From Oscillospiraceae bacterium (GTDB lineage: Bacteria; Bacillota; Clostridia; Oscillospirales; Acutalibacteraceae): a stretch of DNA of 36,036 nt. A program made the translations under genes and the position numbers. Of the stretch, positions 1 through 8,903 are shown piece by piece; position 1 is the first letter of the stretch; each line of letters starts with the position of its first letter. Below the pieces are notes generated by a model. That model was not told the DNA's origin. It did no database searches and was given only the letters and a program-made list of their open reading frames with translations. The stretch covers positions 1 to 36,036 of the forward strand of contig WRED01000021.1 of the NCBI GenBank assembly GCA_009779495.1, given 5' to 3'.

Positions 1-2
1 GC

Positions 3-248
3 TGTCTGGAGGGCCACATGAATTTTACCATCGTCAGGCACGCGTTAAAATACAAGGCGCAAAAGGTACAATTTTTCAAGCCGTTTTTCAATCAAGGCAT
101 GGTGGACGAGGCCCATCAGCACGGGCTGCTCTGCAACGTGTATTACTCGGATGACCCGGAGGAGGCCAGGCAGCTTTTCCGTATGGGGATGGACACGGTG
201 CTGACCAACAACTGCATAAAAATATTGCCGAGCTTAAACACACTATAA
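3..248 (+). CDS. glycerophosphodiester phosphodiesterase family protein, C-terminal fragment
   Basis: The reading frame is open from the left window edge, so this is the end of a gene that starts outside. The visible 80 or so residues contain the C-terminal half of a GDPD-type TIM barrel. A segment ending in DEAHQHGLLCNVYY corresponds to the conserved 'hahGl.v..w' strand, followed by DDPEEARQLFRMGMDTVLTNN, the family's 'lGvDgiiTn' closing motif. Family members hydrolyse glycerophosphodiesters to glycerol 3-phosphate and an alcohol. The catalytic N-terminal His/Glu/Asp residues are outside the window, so activity cannot be judged. The ATG at 18 is internal rather than the start. The gene ends 40 bases before the secreted hydrolase gene and could share its transcript. 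A second, degenerate GDPD-like gene lies at 30546-31376. Confidence 0.75.
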   Translation, partial: CLEGHMNFTIVRHALKYKAQKVQFFKPFFNQGMVDEAHQHGLLCNVYYSDDPEEARQLFRMGMDTVLTNNCIKILPSLNTL

Positions 249-288
249 GTTCTATAAATTGAAAATTTGAAAGGGATGGATCACATTT

Positions 289-1752
289 ATGAAAAAAGTT
301 ATCAGCCTGCTGCTCTGCCTGGTACTCGTTATCTCCTGCGGCGTCATCGCTTTCGCGGAGAAAGACTGCGACTGCGGGCATGTACCCGTGATCGTGGTCA
401 GCGGCATGAACTCCTACCCCATGACCCTGGACGGCGAAGAAGTTTTTCCGCCGCAGATCGACGTCGGCCCCATCGTACTGGCCGCCTTGAAAGGGCTGGC
501 CGGTTCGCTGTTTACCCTGAGCTGGAACGGCCTGGCCGACGCGCTCATCCCCGTGGCCAACGACATGCTGGGAGCGGTCGCCTGTGACGCGAACGGCGAT
601 TCGGTCGAGGATATCAAGGTCCTGACGTTCCCGGAGTCCGCCGCGAACTACGACAGATTCACGTCGATGACAGGCGGCTCCAACGAGCACGGCCTGATCT
701 ACTCCAGCATTCAGCGTTACGGCGCGGATCACACCTATTTCTACAACTACAACTGGCGGCTCGACCCGATGGATCACGCGGTTGAGCTGAAAGCGATGGT
801 TGACAAGGCCATCGCCGAAACCGGGCACGACAAGGTGATCCTTATCCCGTGCAGCATGGGCGGCGCGCAGGTCATGGCGTATCTGTCGCTGTACGGCAGC
901 GATGAGATCGACTCCATCGCTTTCCTCTCGTCCGTTTTCTGCGGCGCTACTGTGGCGTCCGACCTGTTTAACAAGCGCGTCACGATCGATAAGGGCAGTC
1001 TGCTGCGCTTCATCAGCGCGTCGATTTCCGACCCGGCCACCGCTACTGCCATTAATTACATGCTGAAAATACTCGACCTCACAGGCGTACTTGATTTGCT
1101 TTTATCGGTCGTTCAAAATGCTGTTGACGCGATCATTGACCCCGTGTTTGACGAGCTGCTGACCGATATTTTCGGCACCATGCCGGGACTTTGGTCGCTG
1201 ATAGACGAGCCTGATTACGAAACGGCCAAGCAAACGATGCTCGACCCCGTAAAGCACGCCGGACTCATCGAGCGCATAGACAAATTCCACAACAACGTCG
1301 CTTTAAAGCGCGAAAAACTGCTCAGGGACGCGGAGCAAAACGGCACAAAGATCATTGTTTTCTCCCACTACAACACCCAGAATATACCCGTGTACAAAAC
1401 CGCCTCCGAGCAGGGCGACGGCACGGTGGACATGTACGGCACAAGCGGCTACGCCTATGCCGCGAAGATGGGCGAGACACTGCCCGCGGATTATCAGCAG
1501 AAGTATAAGGCTTGCGGGCACGATCACATCTCGCCCGACAGGGTGATTGACGCGTCGGCGTGCATATTCCCCGAATACACGTGGTTCTTTAAAGACGTCC
1601 CGCACGTGTACGCCTCCGCCGGAAGCGACCAGTCGGATCTGCTGTGGAAGCTGCTTGAGTATGACGGACAGCCCACGGTGCATACGGCGGGGTTCGCGCC
1701 GCAGTTTTTGCGGAATGTGGGAGATAAGAAGCTTTCGCCGGTTGAGAACTAG
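289..1752 (+). CDS. secreted alpha/beta hydrolase, lipase/acyltransferase-like
   Basis: This is a 487-residue protein with a clear signal peptide: Met-Lys-Lys, a hydrophobic core at residues 4-22, and a likely cleavage after the AFA at 21-23. It should act outside the membrane. The mature part starts with the hydrophobic strand and loop VPVIVVSGMNSYP. The nucleophile elbow is PCSMGG around S189, a variant of GxSxG with Pro-Cys before the serine, like lecithin:cholesterol acyltransferase or PGAP1-type lipases. Acid and histidine candidates lie in the region around CGHDHISPDRVID and DVPHV near residues 405-440. The start is set by AAAGGGATGG nine bases upstream of ATG 289. The substrate is unknown; an ester or lipid is likely. 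The upstream GDPD fragment suggests a lipid or phosphodiester theme, which is inference only. Confidence 0.72.
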   Translation: MKKVISLLLCLVLVISCGVIAFAEKDCDCGHVPVIVVSGMNSYPMTLDGEEVFPPQIDVGPIVLAALKGLAGSLFTLSWNGLADALIPVANDMLGAVACDANGDSVEDIKVLTFPESAANYDRFTSMTGGSNEHGLIYSSIQRYGADHTYFYNYNWRLDPMDHAVELKAMVDKAIAETGHDKVILIPCSMGGAQVMAYLSLYGSDEIDSIAFLSSVFCGATVASDLFNKRVTIDKGSLLRFISASISDPATATAINYMLKILDLTGVLDLLLSVVQNAVDAIIDPVFDELLTDIFGTMPGLWSLIDEPDYETAKQTMLDPVKHAGLIERIDKFHNNVALKREKLLRDAEQNGTKIIVFSHYNTQNIPVYKTASEQGDGTVDMYGTSGYAYAAKMGETLPADYQQKYKACGHDHISPDRVIDASACIFPEYTWFFKDVPHVYASAGSDQSDLLWKLLEYDGQPTVHTAGFAPQFLRNVGDKKLSPVEN

Positions 1753-1830
1753 CGGATTACGGCGTGCCGAGGGCAATCCCTGCGAGGGGGAACGTCACGC
1801 CCTACGGTTTTTAGAGACTCCAAAATATAG

Positions 1831-1851
1831 GGGCGGCCCTTGCGGTCGCCC
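1831..1851. repeat. short GC-rich hairpin, GCGACCGCAAGG type, in a 170-base intergenic gap
   Basis: The gap 1753-1922 holds no gene. It contains GGGCG (1831-1835) pairing with CGCCC (1847-1851) around a CTTGCGG loop. Just before it lies a weaker inverted pair, GGCGTG near 1761 with CACGCC near 1796. The same CGCAAGG/CGACC core recurs as hairpins at 7814-7836 and 15316-15339, so this appears to be a small dispersed palindrome family. No T tract follows, so it is not an obvious terminator. Confidence 0.45.
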
Positions 1852-1910
1852 TGTGAATTTATGTTCGCCCGCGGTAAAGAACAGTGTGGTTCGACTATAA
1901 AACATAGTGA

Positions 1911-3437
<1,527 letters not shown>

Positions 3438-3449
3438 GAGGTGTGCAAA

Positions 3450-4190
3450 TTGAAGTGCCCGAACTGCAAAAAGAAAACGCCCCGCAGCAATGAAATGTGC
3501 GTTGCGTGCGGTTATCCCGTGAAACCGATCCCTGTGCCGCCCGGCGGAAAAATCCGGTTCGGCGCATACGATTGGTATGTGCTGGACAAGCAGGACGGCA
3601 GGGCGCTGATCATCACCGAAAAGGTGATCGGGTTCAGGCCGTATCACCATGAGGAATGCGAAATCACCTGGGAAACCTGCGATATGCGCGAATACCTGAA
3701 CGGTGAGTTTTACGATTCGTTCAGCGCGGCTGACCGGGCGCGGATCATTGAAGTCACAAACGAAACTCCTGATAACCCGTGGTACGGCACACGCGGCGGC
3801 AACCCCACGGCTGACAAGATATTTTTGTTAAGCATCGATGAGATCCTGCAATATTTCGGCGACAGCGGACAGATCAAAACGCGGTATATGTACCCAAATT
3901 GCGACTGGTGCAAGGATGAATTTTTGCCGTGGATTGACGACAAATATAACCTCAACCGCCGCGCCGTTGGTGACGACGGGATTGTTCGCCCTTACCAACT
4001 GCGGTCGCCCGGTTCTAACGGACGCTGCGTTGCCGGTATAATGGGCTTTTGCGGCGACGGGTTTGACCAAGGCTGCATTGGCATCAGCGGCAACTGCGAT
4101 TTGGTAGACGGTCATTTTTTGTTTGATGGCGACGGCGGTCTGACAAGAGCATTGGGCGTCCGTCCCGCGCTGTGGCTGAGGACGGAATAA
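3450..4190 (+). CDS. zinc-ribbon protein with DUF6273-like domain
   Basis: I chose the TTG at 3450 as start because AAGAGG (3435-3440) sits about nine bases upstream; the in-frame GTG at 3441 overlaps that site. The resulting 246-residue protein opens with two CxxC knuckles (CPNC at about residue 3 and CVAC at about residue 17), a zinc ribbon. The rest matches the layout of DUF6273 proteins: YDWYVLDKQDGRALIITEKVI, a WETCDMREYLNGEFYDSF segment, then FLLSIDEI, and a C-terminal GVRPALWL. This domain is common in gut Firmicutes and has no established activity that I know of. There is no membrane segment or signal peptide. It follows the GH51 gene by 12 bases, but a functional link is only positional. 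Confidence 0.7.
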   Translation: MKCPNCKKKTPRSNEMCVACGYPVKPIPVPPGGKIRFGAYDWYVLDKQDGRALIITEKVIGFRPYHHEECEITWETCDMREYLNGEFYDSFSAADRARIIEVTNETPDNPWYGTRGGNPTADKIFLLSIDEILQYFGDSGQIKTRYMYPNCDWCKDEFLPWIDDKYNLNRRAVGDDGIVRPYQLRSPGSNGRCVAGIMGFCGDGFDQGCIGISGNCDLVDGHFLFDGDGGLTRALGVRPALWLRTE

Positions 4191-4235
4191 AAGCAAAAGC
4201 TCTTTTAGATTTTTGCGTTAAATTAAAATTTCACA

Positions 4236-4340
4236 ACCCCTCCGGCGCTTCGTGCCACCTCCCCTTGCATGGGAGGCTTGGAACGCGCGGTGATCACAGC
4301 CGCCCCTGCAAGGGGAGGTGGCACGCAGTGCCGGAGGGGT
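4236..4340. repeat. GC-rich foldback repeat (family A), copy 1 of 3
   Basis: This 105-base palindrome begins ACCCCTCCGGCG and ends CCGGAGGGGT, filling most of the gap between the DUF6273-like gene and the GH130 gene. Each arm carries a second, smaller palindrome of the CTCCCCTTGCANGGGAG type, so the element can fold as one long hairpin or a cruciform with two side hairpins. Copies 2 and 3 are at 10154-10264 and 12373-12477. There is no open reading frame inside. It is best described as a miniature inverted-repeat or REP-like intergenic element. Confidence 0.85.
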
Positions 4341-4372
4341 AAAACTATCAAAAAACGAAAGGACTTATACTT

Positions 4373-5356
4373 ATGTCAAAAATGATCGGCTCCCCCCTCC
4401 CCAACATCCCCTGGCAGGACAAACCCGCCGCCTGCACCGAACCCATCTGGCGTTACGAAAGAAACCCCGTCATCCCCCGCAACGCGATTCCCCGGGCCAA
4501 CAGCATTTTCAACAGCGCGGTCGTCCCGTATGGGGACGGCTTCGCGGGCGTCTTCCGCTGCGACGACAAGGAGCGCAGGCAGGATCTCTACACCGGCTTT
4601 TCAAGCGACGGCATAAACTGGACGCTGGAAAACGACCCCATCCGCTTCACCGCCGACGATCCCGAAATCAACCGGCACGAATATAAATACGACCCGCGCG
4701 TCTGCCTGCTGGACGGCAAGTACTATGTGACCTGGTGCAACGGCTACCACGGCCCGACGATCGGCGTGGGTTACACCGAGGATTTCAAGAGCTACGTCCA
4801 GCTTGAGAACGCCTTCCTGCCATACAACCGCAACGGCGTCCTTTTTCCGCGCAAAATCGGCGGCAATTACGCGATGGTCAGCCGCCCGTCCGACATGGGA
4901 CACACCGCGTTCGGCGACATATTTTACTCCGAAAGTCCCGACCTTGTCTACTGGGGCAAGCACCGCCACGTGATGGCTCCCACAGACGAGACTCCGTGGC
5001 AGTCGCTGAAAATCGGCGCGGGCCCGACTCCCATTGAGACGGACGAGGGCTGGCTGCTGATTTATCACGGCGTGCTTTTGAGCTGCAACGGTTATGTGTA
5101 CAGCTTCGGCGCGGCGATGCTCGACCTTGCGGAGCCGTGGAAGGTGCTGTACCGCTCCAGACCGTACCTGATGTCCCCGCAGGAGCTGTATGAGATCGCG
5201 GGCGACGTACCGAATGTGGCGTTCCCCTGCGCGGCGCTGACCGACCCGGCAAACGGCAAAATCGCGATATACTATGGCTGCGCGGACACGACGACGGGAC
5301 TGGCGTTTACTACGGCGGATGAACTGACGGCGTGGCTCAAGGGGAATTCGTTTTAG
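4373..5356 (+). CDS. GH130 glycoside phosphorylase (beta-mannoside type)
   Basis: This 327-residue protein has the five-bladed propeller family signature of GH130. These enzymes phosphorolyse beta-1,2- or beta-1,4-mannosides, giving mannose 1-phosphate. Visible landmarks are RANSIFNSAVVPYGDGFAGVFR near the N terminus, YKYDPRV with the general acid Asp at D107, VLFPRKIGGNYAMVSRPSD, and the phosphate and sugar-binding KIGAGPTPIETDEGWLLIYHGV. There is no signal peptide, so it is cytoplasmic. ATG 4373 has AAAGGA about ten bases upstream. GH43-like hydrolases share the fold, but the YDPR and GAGPTPI motifs favour GH130. The exact linkage specificity cannot be read from sequence. A lipoprotein gene begins 24 bases later. 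Confidence 0.88.
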   Translation: MSKMIGSPLPNIPWQDKPAACTEPIWRYERNPVIPRNAIPRANSIFNSAVVPYGDGFAGVFRCDDKERRQDLYTGFSSDGINWTLENDPIRFTADDPEINRHEYKYDPRVCLLDGKYYVTWCNGYHGPTIGVGYTEDFKSYVQLENAFLPYNRNGVLFPRKIGGNYAMVSRPSDMGHTAFGDIFYSESPDLVYWGKHRHVMAPTDETPWQSLKIGAGPTPIETDEGWLLIYHGVLLSCNGYVYSFGAAMLDLAEPWKVLYRSRPYLMSPQELYEIAGDVPNVAFPCAALTDPANGKIAIYYGCADTTTGLAFTTADELTAWLKGNSF

Positions 5357-5380
5357 CAGGGCAACAGGAGGAGGTTATCC

Positions 5381-5923
5381 ATGAAAAAGTATTGCCTATG
5401 TATCGTTTTGATAGCGCTGTTTCTGGTTTCCTGCCAAGCCAATCAAGCAACACACCCTTCAACGCCGCCAATGGAAACCAATGCAACAGATGTGCACCCC
5501 GAATCTTCTTCTGTGATAATTTGGGTTGAGGGCGATGGCAATCGGTTCTTTGATGAAAACGGCACGCGCAGGATAGCGGTAAATTATAAGGAAATCAATT
5601 TGTCCGAAATGACTTGGAATGACCAAACCTGGGATAACCTTTGGCCGGGAATTGAACCTCTCAGTGACTTAACATGGATTCTTGACCAGCGCATTGCCGC
5701 GAGAGATGATGCTGCGCGTATCGCAACCGAGGTTATGGCAAGTGAGCAGGAAGCGGGAAACAGAGCTTTTATTGATGCCATTGGGTTGTCGCAAGTTGCA
5801 TATGATCCCAAAAAGAGCATATGGGTTATTTCGTATTGGCAAGACCGACCCGGAAGCGATTTGAGTATTGCTCTAGATGGCAATACAGGCGAATTGATTC
5901 GCATCTGGGCATACGGTGAATAG
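5381..5923 (+). CDS. small lipoprotein of unknown function
   Basis: This 180-residue protein starts with a lysine, a hydrophobic stretch (residues 5-16) and the lipobox LVSC, with the lipidated Cys near residue 18. A Thr/Pro/Asn-rich linker follows to about residue 45. It should be anchored to the outer face of the membrane. The C-terminal part (SIWVISYWQDRPGSDLSIALDGNTGELIRIWAYGE) resembles a PepSY or YpeB-like small beta domain in which a peptide-bond strand is followed by 'D..TGeli'. That resemblance is suggestive only. The start is supported by AGGAGGAGG eight bases upstream. Base composition is lower in GC than the preceding glycosidases. Confidence 0.65.
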   Translation: MKKYCLCIVLIALFLVSCQANQATHPSTPPMETNATDVHPESSSVIIWVEGDGNRFFDENGTRRIAVNYKEINLSEMTWNDQTWDNLWPGIEPLSDLTWILDQRIAARDDAARIATEVMASEQEAGNRAFIDAIGLSQVAYDPKKSIWVISYWQDRPGSDLSIALDGNTGELIRIWAYGE

Positions 5924-5985
5924 ATAGCCCTATAGGAAAAACAAACATAAAGCACCCTCACTCTGAAATAAAAAAGCACAACTCC

Positions 5986-6018
5986 CCTCCCCCCTGCATA
6001 TAATACGCAGAGGGGAGG
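5986..6018 (+). promoter_or_regulatory. hairpin covering the sigK Shine-Dalgarno sequence, with a promoter-like loop
   Basis: CCTCCCC (5986-5992) plus CTGC (5994-5997) pairs with GCAG (6007-6010) plus GGGGAGG (6012-6018). That gives 11 pairs with one mismatch and a nine-base loop, ATATAATAC. The right arm is exactly the ribosome binding site of sigK (ATG at 6027, eight-base spacing). The loop with its left edge reads CATATAATA, which fits both a sigma-A -10 box (TATAAT, 5999-6004) and the mother-cell form CATANNNTA. Transcripts reading in from upstream would have the site paired; transcripts starting just after the loop would not. The regulatory reading is inference. Confidence 0.5.
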
Positions 6019-6026
6019 ACGCTTCT

Positions 6027-6743
6027 ATGTTTATCCACTTTATCGAAAATATTGCCGCCCATTTTTTGTGCTTCGCACTTCATCTCAGCGGTTCCGGCTC
6101 GTTTCCGCCGCCGCTCTCTGCCGCCGAGGAAACGCATCTCCTCAAAGAAAAGGAGCAGGGCAACGAAGACGCCCGGCGAACCCTGATCGAACATAATCTC
6201 CGGCTTGTAGCGCACATTATCAAAAAATATTATTCCAGCTATTCCGATCAGGAGGATCTGATTTCCATCGGAACTATCGGATTGATTAAGGCGATCAACA
6301 CGTTTGATTCGTCGAAAGGGACGCGGTTAGCGACGTATGGGGCCAGGTGTATTGAAAATGAAATCCTCATGCATTTCCGTAACCAAAAAAAGACCTCGCA
6401 AAATATTTCCATGAACGACCCCATCGATATCGACGGCGAAGGCAACCCCCTGACTCTGACCGACATAATCTGTACGCCGGACACCATAGCGGATGATCTG
6501 GACATCAAAATCAAGTCTGAGAAGCTGTACCAATACATAGAGGAGCTTGCGGACGATAGGGAAAAGCGTATCCTGATCATGCGGTACGGTCTGTACGGCA
6601 AACGAACGTATTCACAGCGGGAGGTGGCAAAGGAGCTTCATATTTCCCGGTCATATGTGTCCCGCCTCGAAAAAAAAGCGCTGACCCGGCTAAAGAAACA
6701 GTATGGCTGCGCACTTGACGCAAGTAATCCTCCGGGTAATTGA
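6027..6743 (+). CDS. sigK: RNA polymerase sporulation sigma factor K
   Basis: This 238-residue sigma-70 family protein directs late mother-cell transcription during sporulation. The hydrophobic N-terminal segment (about residues 1-24) corresponds to the SigK pro-sequence and is followed by FPPPLSAAEE, as in SigK. Region 2 is intact: EHNLRLVAHIIKKY, DLISIGTIGLIKAINTFD, GTRLATYGARCIENEILM. Region 4 has a helix-turn-helix, YSQREVAKELHISRSYVSRLEKKALTRLKK, at about residues 197-226. Sigma E is the nearest alternative, but the FPxPL start and the short pro-region favour K. The gene is uninterrupted here, with no skin-type element. A strong terminator follows nine bases after the stop. The gene indicates an endospore former. 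Confidence 0.93.
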   Translation: MFIHFIENIAAHFLCFALHLSGSGSFPPPLSAAEETHLLKEKEQGNEDARRTLIEHNLRLVAHIIKKYYSSYSDQEDLISIGTIGLIKAINTFDSSKGTRLATYGARCIENEILMHFRNQKKTSQNISMNDPIDIDGEGNPLTLTDIICTPDTIADDLDIKIKSEKLYQYIEELADDREKRILIMRYGLYGKRTYSQREVAKELHISRSYVSRLEKKALTRLKKQYGCALDASNPPGN

Positions 6744-6751
6744 TAAATTTT

Positions 6752-6785
6752 GCAGGGCAGGAATCGTTTTTGATTCCTGCCCTGC
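6752..6785 (+). terminator. rho-independent terminator of sigK
   Basis: GCAGGGCAGGAATC (6752-6765) pairs perfectly with GATTCCTGCCCTGC (6772-6785) around a six-base loop, followed by a T-rich tract. It lies between the convergent sigK and MerR genes and could stop transcription from both sides. Confidence 0.9.
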
Positions 6786-6819
6786 TGTATTTGTATTTGG
6801 TCTGACTATAGGTTCCGCG

Positions 6820-7692
6820 TCATTTTGAAACCGCCACGGAAACCTCCGACAGGTACTGTGACGGATCATTGGCGCTGACCTCATCGTGCAGGTATATGCT
6901 GTATACCGGACCCTTGACGGTAAGGTCGTGCTCCTTGATATAAGCCTTCATTCTTTCGGCCAGGTCTCCGAACTCGCCGTAATAGCCGCGGGCAAATCCG
7001 ACCAGATATTCTCCCGCGGGGCGGCCGTTGTTCCCTGTGGGATCCAGAGAGCAAAAGTAGTGCGGTTCTCCGGGAGCTTCGACAAATCCTTCCCAGCCGT
7101 CGTGCATCGCGCCGATAGGGAAACTGAGGTTCATACGCAGATGGTCGGCATGACGGCAAAAATTCATGAAAGGCTTGCAGAATCCTTCCCCGGGCTTCCA
7201 CTTGTTGCGCGGCCCGAGAATAAAAGGCGTATCATTCTCATGCATGATCGCAATCTTTGTCGCGTCAACGTATACCGCGCCGCCGCCGTCGGATTCTTTA
7301 TAAAGCTTTATTCCGTTCAGCGTCTCAAAGCCTTTCAGCACCATTGAGCCGTAATTGATCAATTCCCGCCTTGTATGAACGATGGAATAGCATTCGTGAA
7401 GCCTGCGCATCTCCATGTCAAGCGCTTTTTCCTGCTGCTCAATCAAGCTTACGATGCCTTCGGGATGACGGTTCCCCTGCAATTCCCCGATCTCTTTTAA
7501 GGAAACATTGATGTTGCTCATAACGGTGACGAATTTGACGGAGATAAGCTGCTGCCAGGAATAATATCTGTAGTTGTTTTCCGCGTCACGTTTGGCGGGT
7601 ACGAAGAGCCCGATGTCATCCCAGTAACGCAGGGTTGTCTGCCCGATGTCGGCAAGCTTGGAAAATTCTTTGATAGACAAGAATTCCTTCAT
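6820..7692 (-). CDS. MerR-family regulator with GyrI-like effector domain
   Basis: This 290-residue protein begins with a MerR winged helix-turn-helix, FLSIKEFSKLADIGQTTLRYWDDIGLFVPAKRD, then NNYRYYSWQQL. A dimerisation coiled coil follows at about residues 85-120. The C-terminal 150 or so residues form a GyrI/BmrR-type ligand-binding module with a terminal YSIYLHDE segment. Such proteins activate genes, often for efflux or detoxification, from promoters with long spacers when a small hydrophobic or cationic ligand binds. The ligand here is unknown. It is convergent with sigK and is followed upstream by an intergenic gap with no efflux gene, so its target is not evident. A stand-alone GyrI-like protein occurs at 21841-22329. 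Confidence 0.85.
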   Translation of the reverse strand: MKEFLSIKEFSKLADIGQTTLRYWDDIGLFVPAKRDAENNYRYYSWQQLISVKFVTVMSNINVSLKEIGELQGNRHPEGIVSLIEQQEKALDMEMRRLHECYSIVHTRRELINYGSMVLKGFETLNGIKLYKESDGGGAVYVDATKIAIMHENDTPFILGPRNKWKPGEGFCKPFMNFCRHADHLRMNLSFPIGAMHDGWEGFVEAPGEPHYFCSLDPTGNNGRPAGEYLVGFARGYYGEFGDLAERMKAYIKEHDLTVKGPVYSIYLHDEVSANDPSQYLSEVSVAVSK

Positions 7693-7813
7693 TTTTCACT
7701 CTCTTTTCAATCAATTGCGGTCCATTTTAGCATGTGAGGCACGCACTGTCAAGCGGCGGGCGCGAAACGCGAGGCAAAAGTGTGTATGTTAATTAATAAG
7801 ACTTAAAAGCTTA

Positions 7814-7836
7814 GCGGCGACCGCAAAGATCGCCGC
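7814..7836. repeat. short hairpin, GCGACCGCAAGG type
   Basis: GCGGCGA (7814-7820) pairs perfectly with TCGCCGC (7830-7836) around a nine-base loop CCGCAAAGA. It lies in the gap between the MerR gene start and the end of the 159-residue minus-strand gene. On the minus strand it could serve as a weak terminator, followed by TAAGCTTTT. It shares its core with hairpins at 1831-1851 and 15316-15339. Confidence 0.5.
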
Positions 7837-7860
7837 ACCCCCATACATTGTTGCGTTGCG

Positions 7861-8340
7861 TTAATAATAGGATACATTCAGCAGTTCATACCGTCTTGCA
7901 TAATTGGACATGAGAATACTAAACACAATATTTCCGTCTTTGCTTTTAAGCGTCTTCATTGCGCCAAATTCTTCAAATTCATATTCAGGCAACGACTCAA
8001 GAACGTCAAAATATTTCATATATGTTTCATAGTTGATCGCCAAAAACTGTATGCAGTCATCATGACCGGGATAATCCTCATTCGCGAATTCAGTCGCGCC
8101 GTCAGGCAGTGGAATCGTATACGTTACGCCGTCTTTTTCCGCTGTGAAGAATTTCGGTTTACCGGAGCGGCAAGATTCAAAAACAGCTTTTTCGTATTCG
8201 CCGATGTTTTCTTTCTGCAAATGAACGAAGAAGATAATCTCGTTTCTGATCGGCTCAACAAAAACCACAACCGCAAATACAATAAACAAAAACACGAAAA
8301 CAGCGCTTACCGAAATCAATATCCGTTTTTTAGATTTCAT
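7861..8340 (-). CDS. membrane-anchored protein of unknown function
   Basis: This 159-residue protein starts with four basic residues (MKSKKR) and a single hydrophobic helix, ILISVSAVFVFLFIVFAVVVFVEPI (residues 7-31, at most 20 of which form the membrane core). The rest is a small soluble domain, presumably outside the membrane. I do not recognise the family. The repeated pattern of a short acidic domain with 'TYTIPLPDGATEF' resembles many small extracytoplasmic Firmicutes proteins. ATG 8340 has AAGGAT about nine bases upstream. The gene is preceded on its own strand by a long, strongly structured leader or independent RNA (8345-8588) with its own promoter. That RNA could therefore control it or simply read into it. 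Confidence 0.6.
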   Translation of the reverse strand: MKSKKRILISVSAVFVFLFIVFAVVVFVEPIRNEIIFFVHLQKENIGEYEKAVFESCRSGKPKFFTAEKDGVTYTIPLPDGATEFANEDYPGHDDCIQFLAINYETYMKYFDVLESLPEYEFEEFGAMKTLKSKDGNIVFSILMSNYARRYELLNVSYY

Positions 8341-8344
8341 TATG

Positions 8345-8588
8345 ATAGATCCTTATCCCGTTCCGCGTTCGGTTCGCCTGAGCCGCCTCCCATCCTGCCA
8401 TCGTAAAACACGTTCGCAATATGTGATTCAGCCGAGAAAGGGCACGGCTGTTTCGATGAATACAGTGCAGCTACAGTCTGCACCTCTGTTCATTCAGAGA
8501 CGACTCCTGGCGCTTTGACCAATGTGGCGAGGAAACTCAACACGTCGAGGGGATGACGCGTCGGAGGGGGCGCTTCCTCACCACGGCT
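8345..8588 (-). ncRNA. candidate structured RNA (leader or independent ncRNA)
   Basis: Read on the minus strand, this stretch forms several helices. P2: 8574-8584 with 8524-8534, 11 pairs (GUGGUGAGGAA with UUCCUCGCCAC) including a U-G wobble that would be an A/C mismatch on the plus strand. Hairpin 8484-8488/8495-8499 (CUCUG/CAGAG). Hairpin 8465-8470/8478-8483 (GUGCAG/CUGCAC). Hairpin 8429-8434/8445-8450 (CAGCCG/CGGCUG), enclosed by CAUCG/CGAUG. A closing stem is possible between 8584-8588 and 8381-8385. The region is G+C-rich although its upstream flank is very AT-rich, and it contains no plausible protein. A near-consensus promoter lies just upstream. Size and compact fold recall the raiA-motif class of clostridial RNAs, but I cannot verify that. 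Confidence 0.6.
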
Positions 8589-8590
8589 AT

Positions 8591-8621
8591 AGTATAAGCG
8601 TTAAAGGTACTTTAAGGTCAA
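8591..8621 (-). promoter_or_regulatory. promoter of the structured RNA
   Basis: On the minus strand TTGACC (8616-8621) and TATACT (8591-8596) are close to sigma-A -35 and -10 consensus, though the 19-base spacer is longer than the usual 17. The spacer contains the palindrome TTAAAG-TAC-CTTTAA, which could be an operator. Transcription would start near 8584, at the edge of the first helix. Confidence 0.55.
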
Positions 8622-8863
8622 TACTTTTTATAAAAATTTTTAAAATTTTTTTTGAAATTAAAAAACGGTATAAAAAAATTCGGAAATCTCTTGATTTGAA
8701 ATAGTTTTCCGCGTGAAAGGTAATAAAAAAATTTTCAGGAAGCACAAGTGGAATTGTAATTTTTGGGTGAAAATTGCAGTTTTGTTGAATAAAAAACCTT
8801 AGTTGGTTTAAGGTTTTGCCTAAAAAACTCAGATGAAAAGACAAAAAAAATTATCCAGATCCC
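8622..8863. other. AT-rich intergenic stretch between divergent promoters
   Basis: No gene is supportable here; open frames are short and low-complexity. The stretch is extremely A/T-rich with poly-A and poly-T runs. It contains one clean hairpin, AAAACCTTA (8793-8801) with TAAGGTTTT (8809-8817). It separates the minus-strand RNA promoter from the plus-strand promoter at 8864 and probably acts as promoter-flanking DNA. One TTATCCAGA near 8851 resembles a DnaA box, but there is no cluster. Confidence 0.5.
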
Positions 8864-8893
8864 TTGCAAAGAAAGCATCGCCTGTGTTACAAT
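8864..8893 (+). promoter_or_regulatory. sigma-A-type promoter for the MBL-fold gene
   Basis: TTGCAA (8864-8869) and TACAAT (8888-8893) are separated by 18 bases. The predicted start near 8900 gives a leader of about 120 nt before the TTG start at 9021. Confidence 0.6.
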
Positions 8894-8903
8894 AGACTCA
8901 TTA

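Noticed and set aside
88-828. Long minus-strand open frame of 246 codons
   Set aside because: It lies opposite the GDPD fragment and the signal-peptide hydrolase, is rich in Arg, Gly and Val typical of a GC-rich antisense frame, and has no ribosome binding site or family match.
6027-6743. Skin-type element interrupting sigK
   Set aside because: The reading frame is complete across regions 2 to 4, and no recombinase gene is nearby.
8345-8588. RNase P RNA, tmRNA or T-box identity for the minus-strand RNA
   Set aside because: None of the universal RNase P core, tmRNA ends or the T-box TGGNACCGCG sequence is present on either strand.
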